From NCBI GenBank assembly GCA_032690845.1, contig CM064417.1:28830536-28894535 (forward strand): a stretch of 64,000 nt of DNA, in the 5' to 3' direction. Below, in pieces: positions 8,742 through 19,068 of this stretch; the stretch's first letter is position 1; the number at the start of each line of letters is the position of its first letter. The stretch is from Eleusine coracana subsp. coracana (Eukaryota; Streptophyta; Magnoliopsida; Poales; Poaceae). A model generated the notes under the pieces. It saw nothing but the letters and a program-made list of their open reading frames with translations. It was not told the origin of the DNA and searched no databases. The position numbers and the translations under genes were made by a program.

Positions 8742-10800
8742 TGAAGGACCGAGCAAAGTGACTAGAGGGAGGGTGAATAGGTGCATCGACTAATTTCTTT
8801 CGAAATAGACGGCCTTCTCCAATTTTCACCCAACACATCTCTCCCGCGACACACCATGATCACATAGTCACAACGGACATACTAATCACAGGAATATGTT
8901 CAGAGCTCTCATGAAAATTGCGGAAGCAAAAAGAAAAGAACAAATAAGGCACACCAAAAAGAAACAAGTAAATTATCTTAATATCTTGCAAATGATTAGT
9001 TGATTGAGAACAAAAAAAGGAGCCTTATAAATTGATCAAGAAAACAAGCTATTAGTAGAACCCTACGAGATTAGAAGAAAAGGCAACAAGAAAATAAAAG
9101 GATTAAACTACTAATTAGTTATAACAGAGATCAACGAAGCAACCTAAAATCAAGCAACTATACAAGGTTAAGCTAATTGGCTACAAGACAAAGCATCCAG
9201 GTAAAGAGCTGAAATTGCTACAGGATTATGCTAAGCTAGAACAAGCAGGCAAGCGGCAGTTGCAAGTTGGAACAGAGTGACAGGCTAACTGACTAAAAGA
9301 TGCAAAAAAAAACTTAACTAGATAAAGCTCATGATTTTCTTGTAGAAAAGACATCACCGAATTACAGAGACAGGTCAGTTTTTTTATCTTTTTAATTGAA
9401 GAGCTACTGAATTAATCAAGCTAGTCAGGGCAGGAAACAAGTAGATAAAAAGCTACGGCAAATTAAGCAGGCAACAAGGTAATAGAAAAATTCATGCGTA
9501 CTACAGGTAGGACACTACAACAGATTATGACTCGATCGAAGCTAACAGGTTTCACACAAGAAAAGAAAGAAATTTACTTCTACCAGTGGAGAGAAACTGA
9601 GCTCGTCGCCGTACTCCTGTAACCTGCATAGAAACAAGAATTGCAGAACAAAAACAGACGACGCAGGAACAGAAAATTATATCCTGTCTTTTGCCTCTCC
9701 ACACCATGAGTTCGTGTAAGGCGACGGGGGAACAAACAAGACACAGCGTAAATCTGAGAAGAAAAGATTCAAAGTCTGGATCTCTCGGTAAACAATCACC
9801 AGGAGGCTCTGCAGCTGGAGCCAACAGATCAAACAACAGAGGAGAAAATCCTCACGCAGACCAGCAGAACAGAGCCAATCACGCAGAAGCAGCCAACCAT
9901 ACAGACCAAACCAAATTTCACGGGAGGAGAGGGGAAAACGAAAATGAAACAAGTATCAACAACAGATCGATTTTCCATTGAATCCAAGACAAAGGATAAG
10001 CTACGAATTCATATGAATCCACCCTCCCTCCCTCATTTTGTAAGACGAATTTTTTAGATTAGTCTCTCTAGCTCACTTTCCTCTCACTTCTCTCCTAACC
10101 CTAATTTCCAATTCCAAAAAAATGAGAGGAGCACGGCCAGCACTGCCACCAGCCTCCATCTCCTCCTTTTCTACCCTTTTTCTTTCCCAATATACCCTCT
10201 GTACATAATACAACTTGACTTACCCCTAGGGTCTTTTTCGTCCAACATTTTCCTTGTCGCCCGAACGTCATCGGACCCTTCGCGCCTTTGCTTCGCCTCG
10301 ACGCAAGCTCCGTGATGGTGCCACGTGCACCACCAATCGCCGCCACTAGTTTTAAGGCCCAAACCAGAAAACCGCCTTGCACGCTTCTCAAAGCGTGACT
10401 TCTCGATGTCGATGCGTCACCTTGTGCCGCGATCCTGACCTTCGGCAAGTCTCAGCCAGTCCCGCTCCATTGGGCCCCCTTGTCACTTGCACCGGTATTC
10501 CGTTCGTCTTGACTTGATCATCACGTCGTCTTCATCACCTCCACGGTTTTAGGCTCAACCGTGAAACCGTCTGTACTTCTTGCCTCTCCATGTGTACGGT
10601 GTGGATCACCCTTGACTTCACCTGGCCTCCAGATCGTCCGGCCCCAAGTCTCCTACTTGTGACCGATCCTCTCGTCGTTGACCGCCAAGTTGACTCCAGT
10701 GACCTACACATCATAAGACAAGCAAACAAATTTTGTATCTCCTACAACTCTCCAACATCCTTACCAACTCCGGTTAGTAAAAACCATGACATGCACAACC
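8742..10800 (-). repeat. 5' LTR of the copia element (minus strand), outer end approximate
   Basis: The inner boundary is exact (TG at 8742 on the + strand, next to the primer site). Rightward the sequence has no coding signal: adenine-rich from 8880 to 9560, then mixed sequence with short chance ORFs to about 10800. I could not fix the outer CA end without a second LTR. Confidence 0.55.
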
Positions 10801-11247
10801 TCATGCAATCCCCAGATTCCCGCATTTAAACTCAACCAATGTCAATTACTCATCACATATTGCATACTGTGGCACATATCCACATGGTTTCTCACTTTGT
10901 TTCTTTCTTTCAGCTCTCATAGTGTAAAAAAGCTAATTCGATGGTTCAAATATTTTTTTTTCAAACTTTTCCTGAGTAATTGTCTGGGAGGACCATAATC
11001 TTTTAATGGGATCAAAGGCTCACAAAAAGAATGATTTTGGTTAACATGCTTAGTGGAGTGGATGCGTGATTCCGTTGTGGAAACCACATAACCAAGTATG
11101 ATTAATTTGAGAACTCAAAGAAACATGAAGGAAAATTATTGGCTTTGGAAGTGCAAGTCCCTCATGAGGATCAAATCCTAACTAAACTCAATGCATGCAT
11201 GTTGACACTTCTTAACGTCGCATCAAGAATATCAATATTCCTGGTAC
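10801..11247. other. unassigned repeat-derived DNA
   Basis: No gene seen. It lies between the copia LTR and a minus-strand primer site, so its right part is probably the leader of the minus-strand element whose LTR starts at 11259. Confidence 0.4.
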
Positions 11248-11254
11248 GGCGCCA
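11248..11254 (-). other. primer binding site, tRNA-Asp type (degenerate)
   Basis: On the minus strand TGGCGCCGTACCAGG; the first nine bases match the common plant gypsy site TGGCGCCGTTGCCGGGGA. It sits four nt (TTTC) after the LTR end. Confidence 0.6.
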
Positions 11255-11258
11255 GAAA

Positions 11259-12195
11259 TGATTATTGGCATTTGTTATGCTTTAAAAAATAAAATGAATT
11301 AATCCGCAAGCGCACGGAACATCGTTGTAGCATTTCACCCCGGAGTATTCCAAGGTATTGTATTTATTTTCCTCAGGGAAGCTAGACGTAAGATTATCTT
11401 GGTTTAACAAAGATATAAATACAAGAATTATACCAACTGACCAAAGATAGGGGTAAGAATGTTCGATAATAATGGTAGGGGTAGCAACACAGGAGAAATC
11501 CACTCTAAGATAAATAAAGAGATCGGTTAAGCTAGTCGGGAGGACAGCAAATCTAAGTCTAAGATTCCTAAAATATATCTTTCTAATATATCTAAGTCAA
11601 GCATCAAATCCTAGTTACTCGGATTGAGTGCTTACACCAATTTCTTGGTACAGCCTCGATTCCGGAACCCGAGCCCCGACGGCAAGCCAGGCCAGGCGGC
11701 GGCCTAGGCCGAGCGGTGGCCTTGGCCGGGTGTCGACCTCCTCCGGGTCGCTCCTTGACTTCTCCCAGTTAGGCCACTTGTTGGCCCTCTTTTCCTTAGT
11801 CATATCTCATCGTTTTTAGTCCGGAAGGAGAAAACTGCATCACGGTGAACCGTTTTTGCAAAACCGATCGGGTCGGATGATCAGCCTGAAAAATGACTCC
11901 TGTTAATCAGTCGGGTGGTTGATTTCAGCCGTATATGACCCTGTCGGCCGGTTCTTGATTTCAGCCGGAAAACGACCCTATCGGCCAGTGAAAACGGTTG
12001 TTTCACAGTCTTATCGGCCAACGGGGTGTTTCTTCATGTTTTTGCATATTTTGGCTCTTTTATACCTGCAAACACATATTTCACCAAAACTCGTGCAACT
12101 TTATTAGTTCAAATAAATATATATTAAACTTTGGTCTTTACCTTGCATTTCCTGACCGGTTGGTGGTCGATATTGGGTTTTATGAGCCACCAACA
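11259..12195 (-). repeat. LTR of Athila/Tat-related element, minus strand, shorter version
   Basis: TG at 11259 beside the primer site and CA at 12195 bound a 937-bp LTR. Its left 130 bp and right 300 bp align by eye with the LTR at 14425-16327, while about 0.9 kb of the middle is absent. It contains two units of a 36-bp repeat (11919, 11955) with GATTTCAGCCG and TCGGCC. The left edge of the large tandem duplication falls inside it at about 11937. Confidence 0.65.
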
Positions 12196-14402
12196 ATGCA
12201 TAAATGGCGTATACATGGTTTTGTTAATCAATATTTAGCCATGGTAGAAAATTGTCTATCATAGAGAAGATGTGCACCAAGTAGGGGTTTTTGTTGCAGC
12301 ATGGTTTTAAAAGAAATCATTGGACTCTAATCATAAGGAAATCATAGACTCATTCAAAATATGCCATATCATAAACTCCAACTAGACTTGGTGTTTATTA
12401 GCCATTTTGCACCCACTAAAACAAAGAGGGACTAGCGTTATCATCATGCCGGTCTATCATTACCAAAGTAATGAGGAGTAGAGGTTGTAAACTTGAAAAT
12501 CAAAGAACGCTAACAGAGCAACTATTCACAATTTCCATATGCAAGGTAGGGACAAAGTTATCAATTTTATTCGAAAATAGTAAATCTTTTTGCAAATTTT
12601 TATCACTTTCAATAAGACAACAAAGCAAATCTTTGTGTGTTTTTTTCACAATAAAGCAAATAGATAGAGGGGAGAGAGAAGAAGGATTTGATGGCAAACC
12701 TCGTTTATGTACCTCTCCAAGCTTAGGTCTTTTCAAGATTTATGTTTAAAAGAGATGGTCACTATAGCGATGGATACTCAAGGTTCATAGTAGACACCCT
12801 TCAACTGTTTGCCATTCCTTGCTTTATTTTATAGCCTTCAAGAGTAGGCTTTTGGGGGCTTAAGCCCCTCGCTAGCTGACTAAAGTGGCTGGGTGGCAGC
12901 ACCTCACCGGGCGGCAACACCTCGCCGGACGGGAACACATGGTCGGTCGACATGCCCACTTGATCATGCTGCTGTGTGCTTGCTTTGTTGTTAATGGGAG
13001 TGCAATAGGGAGTAGAGCCATGTACTCTTTTTACAAATCTTGACCATGGCGAGACCCTCCTTTTTTGCAAATTGTTTCAAGGGCAACATTGCTTGTGCTT
13101 TAGCCACCCACGGCCTAAATGTCTTGCTCCCTATAGAGATTAGGCAAGAGAAAGGGAGATAAAGTAGGTCGGGTAGCCATATTTGGCCGGGCGGCGGTTA
13201 GTGGCCGGCGGTCACATTTGACATGAAAATTGCCCAGCCGGGTGATCTTTTTCCTAAAAAATGACCCCCCCCCCCCCCCTCGGGCCTTGATTTCAGCCAA
13301 GTAATTACCTGGCCCGGTTAGCATCCCAGACAACCAGTCAGGGGGTCATCCAGCATGAAAGACGGCCTTCTCGTCGATAATCTTGGCCAGGTATTGGCCT
13401 GACGGGTTTAACAACCCGGGGAGTCGGCCGGTTGATCATTTGGCCTAGAAATCAGCCAGTCGGCTGATGATCTCGACCGAGGTAGCACCAGTTTTTTTCA
13501 GTTTTTATTTTATTTAATTTTTTACATTTTTTTCTATTATCCACTTTTAATCTATAAAATAAAGAAGCAAAAACAACGTAATCTAATGGTATATACGAGG
13601 GAAATTGAAGGGGGATAAATATCGGTTACCTTCCGATGAGGGTTCGATTTTTACGTCCCAAACAAGACAGTCTCCTTTTGCCATACCTGAATCTTCTTTT
13701 TCACCTCTATGGCGGTGACCTTTTTGTGTTTTCTATTGTCCGTTCTTCTTTTCATTTTCTTTTGGCTTCACTTGGTCCATTGATTTCCTGTAATTGTTAG
13801 CGTAAATCTATTCGACTACAATAGGCATATCTCTATTGATCCATCAATCAAACTTGACACCATGTCTAATTTGATCAATTAAGGAGGAAAAATGGACGCA
13901 TTTTCCTTATTTCACATCAAAGCGTCATAGAGAGATGACCATTTTTATGTTGTTCAGTTTATCATACAAGTGAATGCGATATGCAACCAAACAAGGAACG
14001 CTTATCACAGCCACAATTATACAATAGAAGGAATATTCTATATCATACACATGCATGGGGCGCGCAACCAAACAAGGAACGCTAACCCAAATATATGATA
14101 CGATAAGAACATAACATTAGTTGTAGATGAAACAATTAAATCAATAGCCAGTGTTTTGAAGGGATAGATAGGGGGCAATAATTTGGCTCTTACCTCCTCC
14201 AGAACAGATATAAAGTGATGATGATATGTTGAGAAGGATCAAAGCACCACGAGCTCTTCTTTTGTGAAAACTCGCTGCAAGGTCAAGGTGATTTTGTCCT
14301 GTTTGTTCCACACTCAAACGAAACAGGGGTGATCCCGCTAAGGCTAGCGGTGAATTTGCTCAATAGACAATCTATATTAGTCTCAAAATCTTAGCCATTG
14401 CC
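12196..14402 (-). other. non-coding part of minus-strand Athila/Tat-related DNA, possibly including a further LTR
   Basis: No convincing gag or pol. The right end (from about 13500) should be the untranslated leader of the element primed at 14403-14420. The middle (12836-13500) is rich in CGGCCGG and ATTTCAGCC motifs like the U3 part of the LTR at 14425-16327 and lies just upstream (minus strand) of a TATA box at 12823-12834, so it may be part of another related LTR. A run of C at about 13263-13279 differs in length from the copy. Confidence 0.5.
12823..12834 (-). promoter_or_regulatory. candidate LTR TATA box, minus strand
   Basis: Minus strand CTATAAAATAAA, flanked upstream by GC-rich U3-like sequence. 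Repeated at about 37230-37241. Confidence 0.4.
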
Positions 14403-14420
14403 TCCCCGGCAACGGTGCCA
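14403..14420 (-). other. primer binding site, tRNA-Asp type
   Basis: Minus strand TGGCACCGTTGCCGGGGA, one base from the common plant gypsy primer site, with a TTTC spacer to the LTR end. Confidence 0.85.
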
Positions 14421-15461
14421 GAAATGCTAGTTGGCGTTTGCTATGCTCTAAGGATAAAATCAATTAATTCCGCAAGCGCACGGAACACCATTGTAGCATT
14501 TCACCCGGGAGTATTCTATGGTATCGTATTTCTCCTCAGGGAAGCAAGGCGTAAGAGTATCGAGAGTTAACAATCTTATGTCTATAAGGAAATCACCAAC
14601 CCAACCACGGTGGGGATGAGGATAATGAGTGGGTAATATTGTGGATGCATCAAGGGAAGACCACACTATAGGTATTTAATAGAGAAAAGTACAGCTACTT
14701 GGGAGGACAACGAGTAAAGTTGGACTTCCTAAGTAATGATGTTCTAAAATTCCCAAGACAAGTGCTAAGTGTTGCTTCTAGAGCTGCACCATTTACTAGC
14801 GATTCTACGGCTCAAGTTTTGTTCACTTCGGGGCACGAAAACGATCCACTAATACGGGTCAGTAACTAACCTCTGTACTAGTGGGTACACTATCGCTAGA
14901 CAACCCTACTTGAGACTTCCTGAACATGGTGGATTACTAAAGGGACGGACAGGACTGTCACCACCTACCGCCTACCACACAGTCCGTGGGAACGAATGCA
15001 TAACCAGCTAGCACTTACATAGGCACCACGCCTACATTCACACTAGATATTCTTTCATAGATCTTTACAGAAGAACAGCCGAGAAATAACTAAGTTTAAA
15101 ACCCTTACTCAGGACGGCGACTCAATTAAGTCCTAGCCAGGAAACCCGTGAACATGCAAATCATGGAAACACTCTCAAAAGGTGCAACTAGGAAACAACT
15201 ACAAAGCTTAAGAAGGCACTATCGGACCTGGATAAATAAAAGAACAAACATCTTTATATTTGAGGCATAAGTCTTATAGAAGAAAAGATACAAGAGAACT
15301 TATACCAAGGCTTCCAAGACAAATCTGGAATCCCGAGGAGAAGCTCTCAACCCGACTCTAACTCCCAAGCTAACTATCCTATTCTACATTGTGGCAGAAG
15401 TAGTGGGAAAGGGACTCCTTGATATGTTTCTTCGCTGATGTGTTTTCTCATGAATTCTCCA

Positions 15462-15471
15462 CTATTTATAG
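15462..15471 (-). promoter_or_regulatory. LTR TATA box, minus strand
   Basis: Minus strand CTATAAATAG followed by TGGAGAATTC; the best core promoter match in this LTR. Confidence 0.55.
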
Positions 15472-16010
15472 GTGGCGATGGGCCGTGGGATATTTGTAGG
15501 TGAAGTGGAGTCAGTCCACCGGGCGGCGGGCCATGTCGGGCGGCCATGTGTGCCGGGCAACATGCACCGCCGGGCGGCGGGCAAGGCCAGGCGGCCGTTG
15601 GATCATGTTGGTTTCCCGACCGACCTTCTCCCGATGGCTTGGATTTGATCCCGACGGCGGTTGTTTAGTCGGTTGCCACCGAGTCTCTTCTTTTGGAGCC
15701 GGTAGGCCTCATGGGTCTCATGGGCTGGCAAACCCGGGTGGCAAACCCAGGCCGGGCGTTAGGCCTGGCCGGGCAGCAAGCTAGGTCGGGCAGCGGCCCA
15801 TACCGAGTGACAGCCTTGGCTGGGTGCCGACCCTTATCGGGTTACCTCTTGTCCTCTCTCGGTTAGGCCACTTGATCGCCCTCTTTCCTTAGCCGTATTT
15901 CGTTATTTTTGGTCCGAGAGGAGAAAATGGCATCATGATGGAGTGTTTTGCAGAATCGGTCGGGCTGGATGATCAGTCGGACAATGATTCCGGTTTGATC
16001 GGCCGGGTGG

Positions 16011-16115
16011 CTGATTTTAGCCTTAAACGACCCTGTCGGTCAGGTCCTGATTTCAGCCGTAAATGACCTTGTCGGCCGAGTCCTGATTTCAGCCATAAAC
16101 GACTCTGTCGGCCGA
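16011..16115 (-). repeat. 36-bp tandem repeat in LTR U3, three units
   Basis: Unit starts 16011, 16047 and 16083 share CTGATTTCAGCC...AAACGAC...GTCGGCC. The shorter LTR has two units (11919, 11955). This array marks the duplication breakpoint. Confidence 0.85.
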
Positions 16116-16327
16116 TGGAAAATGGTTGTTTTACAGTCATGATCGGCCGACGGGATGTTTCATCATGTTTTTGCATATTTTGGCCCTTTTGTACCTGCAA
16201 CCATATATTTCACCAAAACTCGTGGAACATTATTAATTTAAATAAATACTTATTGAACTAAGGTCTTTACCTTGCATTTCCCAACCGGTTGGCGGTCGAT
16301 ATTGGGTTTTATTGGCCGCCAAGAACA

Positions 16328-17113
16328 ACATTGTTGCCAACAGCCTGGACATCAACCTTGTCCCACGCCTCACAACAGCTGCCACCCAGGAACGGTGGGC
16401 ACTTGAAGCTCTCATTCAGTCCATTGTCTTGACAAGCAAACCAGACATCAGATGCAGCCCACTCTTCTCGTCAACAGGCGGCCTACGATCAGCTCCAATC
16501 TACAAGACTGTCACTGCAGCAACGTCGCCCACAAGCCCCTTCTACAAGCACGTTTGGTGCAACTATGCGCCGCCATAAATTCAATACTTTGCTTGGCTCT
16601 TGGTTAAGGAACGAGTGCAATGCCGAACAAAGCTCGCTGCCAAACACATAACCGAAGATGCAAGCTGCAAACTCTGTTCTACTGCAGATGAAGACACGTC
16701 TCATATCTTCTACAATTGCCCTTTTTCTCAAGCATTCTGGGAATATCTCGGCATCACCCTACACTCCCTACAACCATCAGAGTTCTGGAAACTACAGCGG
16801 ATGGTGACCATCCCTCCGCAGCACTACAACAGCTTCCCCCTTCCCCCTTCTATGCTACTGGCAATTATGGAAACACCGCAATGAAGTGGTATTCAGCGCC
16901 ATGGAATCATCCCTCCACCGCCTACTCCTACGCTGCCGAGAAGAGGCAGCTCTTTGGCGCACACGCATGCGTGCAGATGACCACTTTATAATAGAAGCTT
17001 GGTGCAATGCTTTCTCCCCTCCGATGTAAACCGTTTTTTCATGTTGTTGATGTAAAACACAATGCATGGCCTCTTGATGGCATGTTTTAATGAAATCTCA
17101 GGTGGGGATACTG
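16328..17113 (+). pseudogene. L1-type LINE, 3' end of ORF2 with RT zinc-binding domain, and 3' tail
   Basis: The frame reads NLVPRLTTAATQERWAL, SAPIYKTV, VWCNYAPP then TAA (16576-16578, where AAA would give the usual PPK), IQYFAWLLVKERVQCRTKL and CKLCSTADEDTSHIFYNC, the C-x2-C...H-x4-C zinc-binding pattern (zf-RVT) of plant L1-type LINE ORF2. After a frameshift near 16840 it continues LLCCWQLWKHRNEVVF, LRCREEAALWRTR and ends at TAA 17027-17029. The 3' tail runs to a long C-tract at 17114. The 5' part is missing where the minus-strand LTR joins. The domain helps ORF2 bind RNA. Confidence 0.88.
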
Positions 17114-17552
17114 CCCCCCCCCCCCCCCCCCCCCTCGGCCATGAAAAAAAAAGTTGATCTTCAGAAAATCAGCTGCCGGTATAAGTCAGTTGGACCATTT
17201 AGTCCAAAGGTGTGGCATGCTTCTATTGTGTCGAGTGCAAAGCTACGAATTGAACTAGATTAGATGATACGGTCACGGTGCAGACTTCTTTCACTTGAAT
17301 ATGTAATTACTGTCAAGAACGTGAGCGGAACACCCCCCCCCCCCCCCCCCCTCGACCTTGAAACAAAAAAGTTGATCTTCACAAAATCAGCTGCCGGTAT
17401 AAGTCAGTTGGACTATTTAGTCCAAAGGTGTGGCATGCTTCTATTTGTGTCGAGTGCAAAGCTACGAATTGAACTAGATTAGATGATACGGTCACGGTGC
17501 AGACTTCTTTCACTTGAATATGTAATTACTGTCAAGAACGTGAGCGGAACAC
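17114..17552 (+). repeat. 200-bp tandem duplication, each unit headed by a poly-C run
   Basis: C-runs of 21 (17114-17134) and 19 (17333-17351) each precede a nearly identical body of about 200 bp starting TCG-CC and ending GTGAGCGGAACAC (17135-17332; 17352-17552). No coding content; the short chance ORFs here read through the C-run as polyproline. In the second block the first C-run is shorter. Confidence 0.9.
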
Positions 17553-17723
17553 ACTAACAATGCAAACAAGTGCATTCCGTTCGCGCCAAGAAAGTTACAA
17601 AGACAGTTAAGAAAAAACTTACCAAGAGGTCTGGCCTCTTGAGTCTTTTCTTGAGAAATCACACGAGAGCAAATGTTTTGCTCATCTATTTTTGAATAAA
17701 TTTGCTAGATTTCAGGTAACTAA

Positions 17724-18389
17724 GACCCTGTTTGACCGCGCTTCTGCTCCGGTTCCGCGCGCGGCTTCTTTAGATTTTCGCCAAATGCATTGCTCCTTCA
17801 CCCGCTTCTCTGGAAAATACGGAAGGACTCGCAGCCCAAATCCACACGAAGCAGGGAGCGGCGAAAGGGCAGCTTCCCCGGCTCCCTCCCCATCCACGTC
17901 AGCGCCATCCAAAAATGCCCCTACACTTGCATGCTCGCGTTGCTTGCTTGCGCGGCGAGCCTTGCGTCCAGCGTGCTGGAGATTGGCTGACGATAAGATA
18001 GACAAATCATTGAGAGGATAAAAAAAGATTAAAAATATTTGTTAAGAGAATAAATGGCTAACCTTTGCTGTCAACGTTTTGTTTTTTTAATCGTAATACT
18101 AATTGTTGGTTAATTTTTAATATCTCTATTTATTATTTTTATCATATGATATAAAATTAAAAAGATGAAACATGAACATGTGTAAAATGAAACATTATGT
18201 CCAGGGGTACTATGCATAATTACCTTTGTCATTCACTTATACAAATTAAAAGAAGCTACAAAAGAAGCTATTTTGTCAAACGATTTCAGTCACATGTACA
18301 CTCACAGCCACAGCTAGTACAGCTAGGTTTTCAAAGAAACTACAGCCACAATCAAAACTGGGACAACTAGAGCCCTACCAAACAGACTC
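17724..18389. mobile_element. non-autonomous PIF/Harbinger-like DNA element, 666 bp
   Basis: Ends GACCCTGTTTGA and, reverse complement of the right end, GAGTCTGTTTGG match at 9 of 12 positions, flanked by TAA at 17721-17723 and 18390-18392, the 3-bp target preferred by PIF/Harbinger elements. The left third is GC-rich, the rest AT-rich. No transposase. Superfamily assignment rests on ends and target only; hAT-like is the alternative. Confidence 0.5.
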
Positions 18390-18392
18390 TAA

Positions 18393-19063
18393 ATATATCA
18401 CGGGAGACTGGTATCACCGGCGGTTAGGGAAGCCAGGGTGTTGAGGAACAGTGAGCTTCTATCATAAAGAAGGGTTCCAGTGACAATGTGACACAACGAC
18501 GGTACGACGAGGCTAACGGTGGGGGCATCGTGGCCGGGCAAGAGAGAGAGAGAGAGTCGGGAGGGACCAATTAGCCTAAAGTTGAAGACGATTCCATGAT
18601 TATTGGATGATGTATGAACAACTGACTGAATGATTTACACAATTCCAATTGACTACTAAAAGAACGCTGCTACATGTACGAAGACCCTACAAAGAAAGTA
18701 ACAAAACTCATTTAGGTGACTTTGACCGTACGGTGCGCTAGCCACTAACCCAAGGCAAAGGCACCATGAAAGCTTATTTTCTAACCCGTACAGATCTTGA
18801 CCTTGTTAGATATGTAGTGCATAAGAGTTAGGAGTTTCATATACAAATAGTCCGTTTTATGTTTTTACGGTCAAACTCTTAAAAATATTGTGTATATATT
18901 GCTTAATTTTGTGTAATATTGTAACCTACAGGGCAACTGAGGTCAGGTTATCAGGAATAGATTTGAAAAGAGATTGATCGTTACTTTTACGCGACCAGGT
19001 AGTATGAGCAATGATTAGACATGGGCTATGCTTAATTACGGGACAAATAGATTGCACGTGTAT
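18393..19063. other. unassigned DNA left of the Tekay insertion
   Basis: No gene seen. Contains an (AG)n microsatellite at 18541-18554 that is shorter in the second block. This was the sequence into which the Tekay element inserted; its continuation is at 33682. Confidence 0.5.
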
Positions 19064-19068
19064 TTTAC

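Larger units (their letters stand above)
8301..10800 (-). mobile_element. SIRE/Maximus-like Ty1/copia element, 5' part only, interrupted by the Athila-type element
   Basis: Read on the minus strand: LTR end, primer site complementary to initiator tRNA-Met, then gag. The LTR end has CTATTCACCCTCCCTCTAGTC, a sequence I know from the ends of SIRE/Maximus-type grass LTRs (one base varies). Gag is cut at 8301 where the Athila-type LTR begins; the rest of the copia element should lie left of the window. The outer (right) LTR end is not certain; about 10800-10990. Confidence 0.7.
14425..16327 (-). repeat. 5' LTR of Athila/Tat-related element, minus strand
   Basis: TG at 14425 and CA at 16327 give a 1.9-kb LTR. 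Minus-strand TATA box at 15462-15471 divides a GC-rich U3 (15480-16327) from R/U5. U3 has three units of a 36-bp repeat at 16011, 16047 and 16083. Near the inner end the minus strand has an AATACTC-type motif and a GTTCCGTGCGCTTGCGG stretch shared with the LTRs at 11259 and 7245. It abuts a LINE ORF2 at the right, so this element probably inserted into the LINE. Confidence 0.75.

Noticed and set aside
17692..18021. 109-codon ORF in the GC-rich third of the PIF/Harbinger-like element
   Set aside because: No transposase motif; low complexity.
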